Below are positions 7,484 through 15,934 of a DNA stretch of 64,000 nucleotides, in pieces; the first letter of the stretch is position 1; the number at the start of each line of letters is the position of its first letter. Position numbers and translations under genes: made by a program. The notes below the pieces were generated by a model. It worked only from the letters and a program-made list of their open reading frames with translations, searched no databases and had not been told where the DNA came from. Source of the DNA: CAVTSA01 sp963737225 (GTDB lineage Bacteria > Chloroflexota > Dormibacteria > Dormibacterales > Dormibacteraceae); NCBI GenBank assembly GCA_963737225.1, contig CAVTSA010000004.1:372001-436000 (forward strand), read 5' to 3'.

Positions 7484-8686
7484 ATGTCGGGAGGGGGTAA
7501 ACGGCAGCCCGGTTCGTCTGCCAGAGTCCCGGTACGGGTGCTCAGCGTGGTCGTCGTCGGGTGCGTGCTGTTAGGTGCAGGCACGATCGCGGTGCTGCAC
7601 ATTGTCAGAGCCGCCAACCCGACACAGGCGACGATCACCGTCTCCAACCAGCAGTGCGGCGCCGGCTGGACCCATCCTCACGGCGGCCAACAGACCCTGT
7701 GGGTAAGCGACCAGACTCCGTACGGCGCGGAAGTGCAGCTGGTCGACCCGATGACCGGCACCGTCTTCGCCGAGATAGACGGCATGGGGCCGGGAACCAC
7801 CGATCCGATGCGGGTCTCGATCGGCAATGGGTACTTCGCGATCCGTTGCGTGGTCGAGGACCAGGATGCGGTGGTCGGGCCGACAGTGAGGATCTCGGGC
7901 AGCCATGCCAGGAGCGATCCCGGCTCGGTCCCGGTGACCGAAGCCGACCTGATCCCGCCGACGCTGCTGTACACCCGGTACGTCGAGGCCGGCCTGCAGG
8001 TCCTCGCGACGGACACCGACGCGCTGCAGGCCGCGGTGGCATCGGGCAACTCGGGCGCTGCCCGGACTCCGTGGCTGGTCGCGCATCTCGACTACGAGCG
8101 GCTAGGCGCCGCGTATGACGCATTCGGCACCTACGACGAGGAGATCGACGGGAGCCAGGCGGGGCAGCCGCTGGGGGTGGACGACCCCCACTGGGAGGGC
8201 TTCCTCCGGCTCGAGTACGCGCTCTGGCACGGGCAACCGCAGTCAACTCTGGTCGCGATCGCCGGACAGCTGGATCGGAGCGTGCACGCGCTCCAGGCGT
8301 GGTTCCCGACCCAGGAGATCCAGCCGCGTGACCTGGTGCTGCGAACCCACGAGATCATGGAGAACGCGATCCAGTTCGAGCTCACGGACGAGGACGACGA
8401 AGGCAGTGGGACCACGCTGGCCACCGCGTTCGCCAACCTCCAGGGCACGGAGGAGCTGCTCTCGGTCCTGCACCCGCTCCTGGTCACGCGCGACCCCGGG
8501 CTGGCCGCGATCGAGGGCTCCCTCTCTCTCGTGCAGTCCGACCTGGAAGCGGCGCACCAACCCGACGGGACCTGGACCGCGGTCGCCGCCCTCCCCACTC
8601 TCCAACGGGAACAGCTGGACGGCGCCACCGACCAGCTGGTCGAGGAGCTGGCCCCGATCGCCGACCTCCTGGAGCCCCGCCGGTGA
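7484..8686 (+). CDS. efeO: EfeO-like iron-uptake protein (cupredoxin plus imelysin M75)
   Basis: An exported or membrane-anchored protein of about 400 residues. An N-terminal hydrophobic segment (VLSVVVVGCVLLGAGTIAVL) is followed by a cupredoxin-like domain and a C-terminal M75 imelysin domain, the domain order of EfeO, the periplasmic iron-handling part of the EfeUOB ferrous iron system. The M75 region shows GFLRLEYALWHG where the family normally has GFHRIExALW, so the histidine of the HxxE metal motif is replaced by leucine. THEIMENAIQFEL follows. A TTG at 7472 is an alternative start; no clear Shine-Dalgarno is visible. Its stop overlaps the efeB start by 4 bp. No efeU permease is adjacent. 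Confidence 0.85.
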   Translation: MSGGGKRQPGSSARVPVRVLSVVVVGCVLLGAGTIAVLHIVRAANPTQATITVSNQQCGAGWTHPHGGQQTLWVSDQTPYGAEVQLVDPMTGTVFAEIDGMGPGTTDPMRVSIGNGYFAIRCVVEDQDAVVGPTVRISGSHARSDPGSVPVTEADLIPPTLLYTRYVEAGLQVLATDTDALQAAVASGNSGAARTPWLVAHLDYERLGAAYDAFGTYDEEIDGSQAGQPLGVDDPHWEGFLRLEYALWHGQPQSTLVAIAGQLDRSVHALQAWFPTQEIQPRDLVLRTHEIMENAIQFELTDEDDEGSGTTLATAFANLQGTEELLSVLHPLLVTRDPGLAAIEGSLSLVQSDLEAAHQPDGTWTAVAALPTLQREQLDGATDQLVEELAPIADLLEPRR

Positions 8687-9891
8687 CCTCGAGACGTGAC
8701 TTCCTGCTCGGGGCCGGAACCGGGCTCGCCGGCCTGGCGGTGGGTGCCGGTGCAACCAAGGCCGCTCGTCTGGGCCAGGCGGGAGATGCCGACCCGGGCG
8801 CGATCCCCTTCCACGGCGAGCATCAGGCCGCGATCCTGCTTTCCTCCCAGCCGCAGGCGGCGATCGTCGCCCTTGACGTCGTCGCCACCTCACGGACCGA
8901 GGTGCGGGATCTCTTCCAGACGCTCACGGAGCGCGCTCGCTTCCTCGGCGCCGGGGGCGATCCGGTCGACACCGGGATCACCGAGCCTGCCGCCGACTCA
9001 GGCCTTCTGGGCCCGGTGGTGCCGCCCGATCGGGTGACGGTGACGCTCGGTGTGGGCGCCTCGTTCTTCGACGACCGCTTCGGCCTGGCGGCGGGCAGCC
9101 CCAGGCACCTGACCCGAATGGTCAGCTTCCCCAACGACAACCTGGACCCGGCGCAGTCCGACGGAGACCTGAGCATTCAGATCACGGCCGGTCATCGCGA
9201 CGGCGTCCTGCACGCGCTCCGAGACATCACCAAGCACACCCGTGGCGGGATGCAGATCCGGTGGCGCATCGACGGGTTCAGCAACCCACCGCGGCCCAGC
9301 GGCACGCCGCGCAACCTGATGGGGTTCAAGGACGGCATCGCCGCACCCTCCGTCGGCCAGCCCTCGGTCGCCCGGCAGCTGCTCTGGGCGGCGGACGACG
9401 AGCCTGCGTGGACGCGCGGAGGCAGCTACCAGGTGATCCGGCTGATCCGCATGCTCGTGGAATTCTGGGATCGGGTCTCCATCACCGAGCAGGAGAACAT
9501 GTTCGGCCGGCGCCGGGACAGCGGGGCCCCGCTCGACGGGAACAGTGAGTACGACCTCCCCGACTACGCGCAGGACCCCAGCGGGGCGGTGATCCCGCTC
9601 ACGGCCCACATGCGCCTGGCCAATCCCAGGACGTCGCAAACCGCGGACAGCAGCATCCTCCGCCGTGCCTACAACTACGACCGGGGCACCGATCCCGTCG
9701 GGGACCTGGATCAGGGGCTGGTCTTCACCTGTTACCAACAAAACCTTCACCGCCAGTTCGAGACCGTACAGACGCGACTCATCGACGAACCGCTGGTCGA
9801 CTACATCTCCCCCTTCGGGGGTGGGTACTTCTTCGCGTTGCCCGGGGTCCAGAACGCTGCCGACTGGTTCGGCCGCGCGCTGCTCGCCTGA
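8683..9891 (+). CDS. efeB: DyP-type heme peroxidase EfeB, Tat-exported
   Basis: A 402-residue dye-decolorizing peroxidase. The N-terminus SRRDFLLGAGTGLAGLAVGAGA is a twin-arginine signal. The family motif GXXDG appears as GFKDG (residues 214-218), and the proximal heme histidine is in LTAHMRLANPR (about His309). EfeB works with EfeO in ferrous iron uptake, and DyP peroxidases also oxidise dyes and phenolics. The GTG start overlaps the efeO stop (GTGA), showing a coupled operon. Confidence 0.92.
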   Translation: MTSRRDFLLGAGTGLAGLAVGAGATKAARLGQAGDADPGAIPFHGEHQAAILLSSQPQAAIVALDVVATSRTEVRDLFQTLTERARFLGAGGDPVDTGITEPAADSGLLGPVVPPDRVTVTLGVGASFFDDRFGLAAGSPRHLTRMVSFPNDNLDPAQSDGDLSIQITAGHRDGVLHALRDITKHTRGGMQIRWRIDGFSNPPRPSGTPRNLMGFKDGIAAPSVGQPSVARQLLWAADDEPAWTRGGSYQVIRLIRMLVEFWDRVSITEQENMFGRRRDSGAPLDGNSEYDLPDYAQDPSGAVIPLTAHMRLANPRTSQTADSSILRRAYNYDRGTDPVGDLDQGLVFTCYQQNLHRQFETVQTRLIDEPLVDYISPFGGGYFFALPGVQNAADWFGRALLA

Positions 9892-9946
9892 CCTCGGGGA
9901 TGGGTTTGCGTGCGCGGGGCGACGCGCGGTGCGACGGGAGGTGTCG

Positions 9947-11593
9947 ATGCAGTCCGGAACGCAGATGTTGAAGGGGGGGCGCGGCCGTCCCAGAGGCGCG
10001 GTGCTCGCCGGCTTGGCGATCGCCCTCTTGCTCGCGGTCGCCATCGGCACGACGACCACCGCGCAGGCGTGGGGCGGCCCGGGCTTCTGGGGCCTGGGGC
10101 GGACGACGACGCCGATCAAGCACGTCGTGGTGCTCTTCGACGAGAACGAGTCGTTCGACCACTACTTCGGGACCTACCCCTACGCGACCAACACGGACGG
10201 GACCCCGTTTCACGCGAAGCCGGGCACACCCCAGGTCAACGGGCTCACGCCACAGCTGCTCACCGCCAACCCCAACCTTTACAACCCGCAGCGGCTGACC
10301 CCGTCCGAGGCGCTGACCTGTGACCAGAACCACTCCTACACGCCGGAGCAGAAAGCGGAGGACAACGGGAAGGCCGACCAGTTCGTCCAGAACACCGAGT
10401 CCGACACCTGCACCGGCCAGCCGGTCCTCTTCGGCCAGCCCGGCCTGGTGATGGACTACTACGACGGCAACACGGTCACCGGGCTCTGGAACCTGGCCCA
10501 GAACTACGGGATGAGCGACAACTACTACGACACGACCTACGGCCCGTCGTCACCCGGGGCGCTGCACCTGATCGCGGGGACGACCTACGGCGCGGCCGCG
10601 CTCAACCCGCAGACGCTGCAGCCCACCACCACCAGCGCCACCACGCTGGTCGATCCCAACGCCCAGGGCCAGGGAACCCTGATCGGTGACGCCGATCCGG
10701 CGTACGACCGCTGCTCCGACAGCAACGAGACCACCACCTCGCCCGTGGTGAGCATGTCCGGTGAGAACGTCGGCAACCTGCTCGACAACGACCACATCAC
10801 CTGGGGCTGGTTCCAGGGCGGGTTTGCGCCCAGCGGCGGCAGCGGCGCGAACATCCAGTGCAGCAGCGAGCACGAGAACATCGGCGGCGTCGAGGTGAAC
10901 GACTACGTCCCCCACCACGAGCCGTTCCAGTACTACAAGTCGACCTCGAACCCCGATCATCTTGCCCCCAGCTCGGACCGCATGATCGGCAGCCAGGACC
11001 AGGCCAACCACCAGTACGACCTGTCCGATTTCGACATCGCCCTCCAGCAGCACAACCTGCCTGCGGTCAGCTTCCTCAAGCCGGCGGCCTACGAGAACGG
11101 GCACCCCGGCAACTCCGACCCGCTCGACGAGCAGCGGTTCATCGCCAACACCGTCGACGAGATCGAGAGCTCGCCCGAGTGGAGCTCGACCGCGATCGTC
11201 ATCACCTACGACGACTCTGACGGCTGGTACGACCACGTCGCGCCGCCGGTCATCGACGGCTCCGACGTTTCCGGCGCCGACACCGCGATGTGCACCGCGG
11301 TCGCCGCGATCGGCGGCCAGGAGGGCCGCTGCGGCGAAGGCCCGCGGCTGCCGCTGCTGGTGATCTCGCCGTTCAGCAGGGTCAACTACGTGGCCCGCAA
11401 CAACACCAACCAGTCGTCGGTGTTGCGGTTCATCGAGAACAACTGGCAGCTCGGACGGCTCGGCGACTACTCGTCCGACGCGACGGCCGGCTCGATCGAT
11501 GACATGTTCAACTTCTTCGGGGGGCCGCCTGCCCCGCGGATTCAGCTCGACCCGACCACCGGTGCCGTGACCTCGATTCGGCCAGGCCGCTGA
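9947..11593 (+). CDS. Secreted phospholipase C / acid phosphatase family phosphoesterase
   Basis: Exported phosphoesterase of 548 residues. A Sec signal peptide (LAGLAIALLLAVAIG, predicted cleavage after TAQA) precedes the family motif FDENESFDHYFGTYP, which supplies metal-binding and catalytic residues in this alkaline-phosphatase-superfamily group. The C-terminal YDDSDGWYDHVAPP is also characteristic. Substrates in the family include phosphatidylcholine and phosphate monoesters. It lies 55 bp after efeB with GGGAGG before the start, so it probably shares the transcript, which is not a standard efe operon member. A hairpin terminator follows. Confidence 0.88.
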   Translation: MQSGTQMLKGGRGRPRGAVLAGLAIALLLAVAIGTTTTAQAWGGPGFWGLGRTTTPIKHVVVLFDENESFDHYFGTYPYATNTDGTPFHAKPGTPQVNGLTPQLLTANPNLYNPQRLTPSEALTCDQNHSYTPEQKAEDNGKADQFVQNTESDTCTGQPVLFGQPGLVMDYYDGNTVTGLWNLAQNYGMSDNYYDTTYGPSSPGALHLIAGTTYGAAALNPQTLQPTTTSATTLVDPNAQGQGTLIGDADPAYDRCSDSNETTTSPVVSMSGENVGNLLDNDHITWGWFQGGFAPSGGSGANIQCSSEHENIGGVEVNDYVPHHEPFQYYKSTSNPDHLAPSSDRMIGSQDQANHQYDLSDFDIALQQHNLPAVSFLKPAAYENGHPGNSDPLDEQRFIANTVDEIESSPEWSSTAIVITYDDSDGWYDHVAPPVIDGSDVSGADTAMCTAVAAIGGQEGRCGEGPRLPLLVISPFSRVNYVARNNTNQSSVLRFIENNWQLGRLGDYSSDATAGSIDDMFNFFGGPPAPRIQLDPTTGAVTSIRPGR

Positions 11594-11621
11594 CAGACCC
11601 GGGGTAGGTCAGTGCGTGCCG

Positions 11622-11652
11622 GGGCGCCGCGCGCTTTTCGCGCGCGGCGCCC
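11622..11652. terminator. Bidirectional hairpin between convergent genes
   Basis: A 13-bp perfect GC stem (11622-11634 with 11640-11652, starting GGGCGCCGCGCGC) closes on the loop TTTTC. It sits between the phosphoesterase stop and the stop of the opposing ABC permease. No T tract follows on either strand, so termination efficiency is uncertain. Confidence 0.7.
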
Positions 11653-11708
11653 TGCGGCCGCGTGGGCGCCGTTTCAGCACCCGGCGCTCGTGAACGCTCG
11701 CCGCGCGC

Positions 11709-12566
11709 TCAGTCGGTGGTGCGCCTGCGGAACAGGTGAGACGCCACCGGCATGAAGATCGCGAGCAGCGCAACCGACCAGCCGAGCGCGGCCCACACCG
11801 GATGCTGCATCGGCCAGGCCTGGAGGCCCGCCGAGGGGTTGGGACTGTCCTGCAGGGTGCGAATCGCGGCCGTCACCGCCGAGACCGGGTTCCAGTCGGT
11901 GAACGTCTGCAGCCAGCCGACCATGTGGTTGGTCGGGACCAGCGCGTTGGAGACGAAGGACAGCGGGAACAGGACCAGGAACCCGAACACCTGCGCCGAC
12001 TCGGCGCCCCGTGCCAACATCCCGGCGCAGGCAGCAGCCCACGAGCACGCGTAGGCGAACAGCAGGGCGAGCGCGAAGCCGCCGAGGATGCCTCCGAGCG
12101 TGGCCTCGGGCCCTGGTCGCCAGCCCACGAAGAGACCGGTGACGACCACGATCACGGTGCACAGCGCGGATGAGAGGACGTCGGCGAGCGACCGCCCGAT
12201 GAGGACCCCGGGCATCCACATGGGGAGGATGCGAAAGCGGTCCATCATTCCCTTCTCGAGGTCGGTGGCGAGGCCCACGGCGGTTCCCATCGAAGACGTC
12301 GTGAGGTTCAACATGAGCAGGCCGGCGATCGCGAAATCGGCGTAGGAGCCGCCGCCGGGGATCGCGATCCCGGTGCCGAAAACAGCGACGAAGAGCAGCG
12401 TGAACAGCACCGGCTGCACGGTCACGTCAAGCAGCTGCTCCGGCTCGCGTCGGATGTGGACCAGGTTCCTCCAGGTCACGACCAGGATGTCCGTAACCGC
12501 AGCGGCCAGTGCGGCCAGCGGTGCCGGCCGGTCGCTCCCGGAGCGCAGCGCGGGTGAGCCGATCAT
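11709..12566 (-). CDS. ABC-2 type transporter permease (DrrB-like)
   Basis: A 285-residue membrane protein with about six hydrophobic segments, of the ABC-2 export family. The central GLATDLEKGMMDRFRILPM and the later LSFVSNALVPTNHMVGWLQ are typical of daunorubicin-type DrrB exporters. Its start overlaps the stop of the upstream ATPase gene by 4 bp (ATGA). The pair probably exports a drug or lipid. The exported compound is not predictable. Confidence 0.9.
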   Translation of the reverse strand: MIGSPALRSGSDRPAPLAALAAAVTDILVVTWRNLVHIRREPEQLLDVTVQPVLFTLLFVAVFGTGIAIPGGGSYADFAIAGLLMLNLTTSSMGTAVGLATDLEKGMMDRFRILPMWMPGVLIGRSLADVLSSALCTVIVVVTGLFVGWRPGPEATLGGILGGFALALLFAYACSWAAACAGMLARGAESAQVFGFLVLFPLSFVSNALVPTNHMVGWLQTFTDWNPVSAVTAAIRTLQDSPNPSAGLQAWPMQHPVWAALGWSVALLAIFMPVASHLFRRRTTD

Positions 12567-13546
12567 CTCGCCACCTCCAGCAGCCGCTCGTCCGTGTCCG
12601 CGGCTTCCGGCTCCGCGGGTGCCCCGGTGAGCGCGAAGAAGACGTCGTCCAGGGAGGGTTTCAGGACCTGCACGTCGTCGACCTCGATCCCGGCCCGGTC
12701 GAGGGTCCGCACGACGGTCGTCGCGAGCCCGGGCCGTGCGGCCACCGGAGCGCGCAGGCGAAGGCCGTCCTGGCTGACGACGATCTCGCCCTCCGCGAGC
12801 GGCGCAAGCGCCAGCAGCGATTCGGGATGGGGACGGGTCAGGATGACCTCGAGACGGGCCTGTCCGGCGCGCCCCTTCAGCTCGGCAGCCGTGCCCTCGG
12901 CGATCACCCGTCCGTGGTCGACGACCGCGATGCGATCGGCCAGCTGGTCCGCCTCGTCGAGGTACTGCGTCGTCAGCAGGAGCGTGACTCCCTCGCGGAC
13001 GAGCTCCCGGATGACCTCCCAGACCCGGCCCCGCGACGTCGGGTCCAGCCCGGTGGTCGGCTCGTCGAGGAACAGCACCGCGGGCCTCGTCAGCATGCCG
13101 GCGGCGAGGTCGAGGCGGCGGCGCATTCCTCCCGAATAGCCCTTGACCACCCGGTCGGCAGCATCCGTCAGCTCGAGCCGCTCCAGGAGTTCGGCGGCAC
13201 GCCGATCGGTCTCCGCCCGGCCAAGGTGGGAGAGCCAGCCGACCAGCTGCAGGTTCTGACGACCCGTCAAGGCCTCGTCGAGCGTGGCGTCCTGCGCGAC
13301 CACGCCGATCCGGCGGCGAACGGCGGCGGCGTCGCGGGTGACGTCATGACCCGCTACCCGGGCGCTTCCACGGTCAGGCCGCGCGAGCGTGGTCAGGATG
13401 CGGACCGCGGTCGTCTTCCCGGCGCCGTTGGGGCCGAGCAGGCCCAACACGGAACCGGGCGGCGCCTCCAGATCCACACCGCGCAGTGCGTGCGTGGAGC
13501 CGTAGCGCTTGGTGAGGCCATGGGCCTCGATCATCAGTTCCTTCAT
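12563..13546 (-). CDS. ABC exporter ATP-binding protein (DrrA-like)
   Basis: ATPase of 327 residues for the adjacent ABC-2 permease. Walker A is GPNGAGKTTAVRIL, the signature is YSGGMRRRLDLAAGML, and Walker B is VLFLDEPTTGLDPTSRG. The C-terminal extension ending in LKPSLDDVFFALTG is the DrrA-type tail needed for coupling to DrrB. The ATG is preceded by GGAGG. The gene is divergent from a TetR gene across a palindromic region, which suggests classical drug-responsive control. Confidence 0.92.
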   Translation of the reverse strand: MKELMIEAHGLTKRYGSTHALRGVDLEAPPGSVLGLLGPNGAGKTTAVRILTTLARPDRGSARVAGHDVTRDAAAVRRRIGVVAQDATLDEALTGRQNLQLVGWLSHLGRAETDRRAAELLERLELTDAADRVVKGYSGGMRRRLDLAAGMLTRPAVLFLDEPTTGLDPTSRGRVWEVIRELVREGVTLLLTTQYLDEADQLADRIAVVDHGRVIAEGTAAELKGRAGQARLEVILTRPHPESLLALAPLAEGEIVVSQDGLRLRAPVAARPGLATTVVRTLDRAGIEVDDVQVLKPSLDDVFFALTGAPAEPEAADTDERLLEVAR

Positions 13547-13567
13547 CGCGGGTCCTCCGAGGGCCGG

Positions 13568-13639
13568 CTACTTGCCGGTCGGCCGGTTGATATATCGATA
13601 TATCGGACTATATCAAATAGCTTACCGGCTGGCAAGTAG
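13568..13639. promoter_or_regulatory. Operator region with nested palindromes between exporter and TetR genes
   Basis: The 106-bp divergent gap contains three symmetrical elements. GATATATCGATATATC (13589-13604) is a perfect 16-bp palindrome. TTGATATA (13587-13594) is matched by TATATCAA (13609-13616). An outer 9-bp inverted pair, CTACTTGCC (13568-13576) and GGCAAGTAG (13631-13639), flanks both. The A/T-rich core contrasts sharply with the GC-rich surroundings. The likely ligand is the adjacent TetR protein. Confidence 0.7.
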
Positions 13640-13652
13640 AATGGGCGGGACA

Positions 13653-14306
13653 ATGGCGACCGGCACAGCGGTGGAGTCGGCTCGGCAGACCCGCGAACGG
13701 ATCCTTGACGCGGCGCTCGACCTTTTCGTCGAGAAGGGCTACGAGGCCACCTCGCTGCGTGAGATCGCTTCGCAGGTGGGGATCTCCAAGGCGGCGCTCT
13801 ACTACCACTTCCCCTCCAAGGGCGACATCCTGCTTGCCCTCCACCTGCGGATGCACGATCTGATCACCCCCGGGATGCTGCCCGCTCCGGACGCGCGACC
13901 AAACCTCGCCGCCTGGCGCGGGGGGCTGCGGGAGATGGGCCGGGCGATGCTGACCAACGGAAAGCTGATGACGCTCCAGGTGCGCAGCCACCAGGCGCTG
14001 GAGGAGGTGCTGCGGACCCACGACCGCGACCACCGACACGCTGACGCTCAGGAGAAGTTGGAGGAGGGAATGCGGCGCTTCCTCACCAACCCCGACGTCC
14101 CCCTCGAAACGCGGATCCGGGTGGCGGCGGGGCTCGGAGTCGTCATCACCCTCAGCATGAACCTGGTGGTGGGAGCCGACTTCGGCGGTGAGGACCTGCT
14201 CGAGCCTCTGGATCGAATCCTGGACGACATTCTGGGTCCGATCCAGAGCACCGGGCGACCTGGCGCGTCAGCCTCGCCGGGCCGAACCCCATCGCCCACG
14301 AGGTAG
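13653..14306 (+). CDS. TetR family transcriptional regulator
   Basis: A 217-residue repressor. The N-terminal helix-turn-helix is clear: TRERILDAALDLFVEKGYE followed by SLREIASQVGISKAALYYHFPSKGDIL. The rest is the helical ligand-binding and dimerisation domain, with a disordered Pro/Ser-rich tail. It probably represses the divergent DrrAB-like exporter and itself through the palindromes at 13568-13639. ATG 13653 has GGGCGGGA upstream; ATG 13641 in frame is possible. Confidence 0.88.
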   Translation: MATGTAVESARQTRERILDAALDLFVEKGYEATSLREIASQVGISKAALYYHFPSKGDILLALHLRMHDLITPGMLPAPDARPNLAAWRGGLREMGRAMLTNGKLMTLQVRSHQALEEVLRTHDRDHRHADAQEKLEEGMRRFLTNPDVPLETRIRVAAGLGVVITLSMNLVVGADFGGEDLLEPLDRILDDILGPIQSTGRPGASASPGRTPSPTR

Positions 14307-14316
14307 CCTTCGGCGG

Positions 14317-15192
14317 GTGACGACGAAGCGCTATCGCCGCCGGACCGTCGAGACCTCCACTGGGCCGGCCACGTTCGGAGAATGGGCAGGAGGCGGGGTC
14401 CCGGTCGTCGCGATTCACGGGATGAGCAGCCAGCACCTCTTGTGGCTCTGGACCGCGGAAGCGCTCCCTGACGTTCACCTTTTCGCCCCCGATCTGCGTG
14501 GAAGGGGAGCCGGCGTGGATCTCCCCGGCCCGTACGGCCTGGACCGTCACGCCGGTGACGTCCTGGCACTCCTCGACGCCTGCGGGCTCGACCGCGTGGT
14601 CCTGGTGGGAATGTCGATGGGCGGCTTCGTGGCAGTGGCTGTTGCGGATCGAGCACCGGATCGGGTGGCGTCACTGCTGCTCGTCGACGGCGGCGCCCCG
14701 ATGGCTCTCCCGGAGGGTGCTTCAGCGGAAGAGCCGGTGGCAGACCGTCTCCTCCGCGCGCAGACCAGCTTCGCTTCGTTCGACGCCTACCGGGACGTGT
14801 TCCGGGCGGGCGTGGGCGCGATGCTCGACCCGACCGATCCACGGCTCGAGGAGTACCTCGACTACGACCTGGTGCCCGACGGTGACCGCTATCGCGCACG
14901 GCTGTCGCCTGAAGCAGTGCTCCAGGACACGGCCGACGTCTTCGGGAGCACCGCTCCGGAGGCGCGCTTTCTGGGACTGTCGATGCCGGTCATGCTGCTG
15001 CATGCGCAGTGGTCTGTCGGCGCCGGAAGTCCGCCCGCCTACCCCCAAGCCGCCATCGACGGCTGGCGGGCACAGCTCCCCCACCTCCAGACGGAGCTGA
15101 TCCCGGAGGTGGATCACGCCGGGACGGTCATGACCGAGCCGGGAGCCGCCGCGGTCGCCGCGACCATCGACCGCGCCACCAACGCGACCTAG
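14317..15192 (+). CDS. Alpha/beta hydrolase
   Basis: Alpha/beta-fold hydrolase of 291 residues. The oxyanion region is AIHGMSSQH, the nucleophile elbow is GMSMGG (about Ser100), and a histidine is available in EVDHAGTV near the C-terminus. The resemblance is to the esterase/C-C hydrolase group; the substrate is unknown. It starts with GTG 10 bp after the tetR stop, so it is probably co-transcribed. A class 1 twin-palindrome element follows the stop by 38 nt. Confidence 0.82.
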   Translation: MTTKRYRRRTVETSTGPATFGEWAGGGVPVVAIHGMSSQHLLWLWTAEALPDVHLFAPDLRGRGAGVDLPGPYGLDRHAGDVLALLDACGLDRVVLVGMSMGGFVAVAVADRAPDRVASLLLVDGGAPMALPEGASAEEPVADRLLRAQTSFASFDAYRDVFRAGVGAMLDPTDPRLEEYLDYDLVPDGDRYRARLSPEAVLQDTADVFGSTAPEARFLGLSMPVMLLHAQWSVGAGSPPAYPQAAIDGWRAQLPHLQTELIPEVDHAGTVMTEPGAAAVAATIDRATNAT

Positions 15193-15230
15193 CGTCCCCG
15201 TCATCGGAAGCGGGTATCGGAAGCGGGCCG

Positions 15231-15284
15231 TTGGTGCACCAATCGCCCTGTCGCGCTGCCCAACGTGGGCGGTTGGTGCACCAA
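15231..15284 (+). repeat. Twin-palindrome element, class 1, copy 3
   Basis: TTGGTGCACCAA begins at 15231 and 15273, 42 bp apart. The inner GCCC (15245-15248) pairs with GGGC (15267-15270) with 2-nt gaps to each palindrome. It fills the short space between two convergent genes, where it could act on both transcripts. A local hairpin GCCCAACGTGGGC also exists inside the loop of this copy only. Confidence 0.92.
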
Positions 15285-15290
15285 TCGCCC

Positions 15291-15917
15291 TCACTCGGCC
15301 GTGGGATGGGCGACGTCGGGGAGGAAGATGTCCTCCGGTATCCGTTCCGGCAGGTACTCGCCGGCGCGGGTGCGCTCGTGGATCTCCGCGAAGCTCAGGC
15401 CTTGTTCCCGTGCCTCCACCAGCTTCTCGGGATCGAACCAGGTGCCGATGGGGTTCGCCGCGAAGTCTCGCGAGCACGAGATCCACTGCGCGGATTCGCG
15501 CCAGCTGCCGAACGCGTCGACCTGGATCTCGACCCCGTTGCCATCCGGGTCCTGGTAGTAGAGCGACATCGTGATGCCGTGGTCCAGGCAGAGGAACGGC
15601 ACCACGCCGCGCTCCCTCAACCGGACGTAGTTGTTCAGCCACTGGTCGAACGTTTCGAACTCGAACGCCGTGTGGTGGATGCCGGTGGTATGACCCTTGT
15701 CGACCGGGTGCTCGAGCCCGGGAACGGCGAGCAGCGCGATCCGGTGGTTGGCGCCGTCGTTCGTCAGCCACGCGGCATCCTCGCCGAGGAAGGACGGATA
15801 CATGCCGAGAGTCAGGCCATACCACCGGACCATCTCCTCGAGCCGCAGCGTTGTGAACGTGGCGTGGTGGAGCTTGGGCGTCGCAATCGGTCGGTCGGTG
15901 GCGCGGTTGGACGGCAT
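15291..15917 (-). CDS. Type I extradiol ring-cleavage dioxygenase-like VOC protein
   Basis: A 208-residue vicinal-oxygen-chelate protein. The expected Fe(II) ligand set is visible in order: His in KLHHATFTT, His in GIHHTAFEF and Glu in NGVEIQVDAF, matching the His-His-Glu triad of catechol 2,3-dioxygenase relatives. The tail (CSRDFAANPIG) resembles biphenyl-diol and 2,3-dihydroxyphenyl dioxygenases. ATG 15917 has AAGGAGAAC at good spacing. It lies 17 bp downstream of the FAD hydroxylase gene on the same strand, which supports a hydroxylate-then-cleave pathway. Confidence 0.85.
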   Translation of the reverse strand: MPSNRATDRPIATPKLHHATFTTLRLEEMVRWYGLTLGMYPSFLGEDAAWLTNDGANHRIALLAVPGLEHPVDKGHTTGIHHTAFEFETFDQWLNNYVRLRERGVVPFLCLDHGITMSLYYQDPDGNGVEIQVDAFGSWRESAQWISCSRDFAANPIGTWFDPEKLVEAREQGLSFAEIHERTRAGEYLPERIPEDIFLPDVAHPTAE

Positions 15918-15934
15918 CGGAGTTCTCCTTCTCG

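Noticed and set aside
12509..13639. Plus-strand frame of 376 codons opposite the DrrA-like gene
   Set aside because: Antisense shadow; ends inside the tetR operator region.
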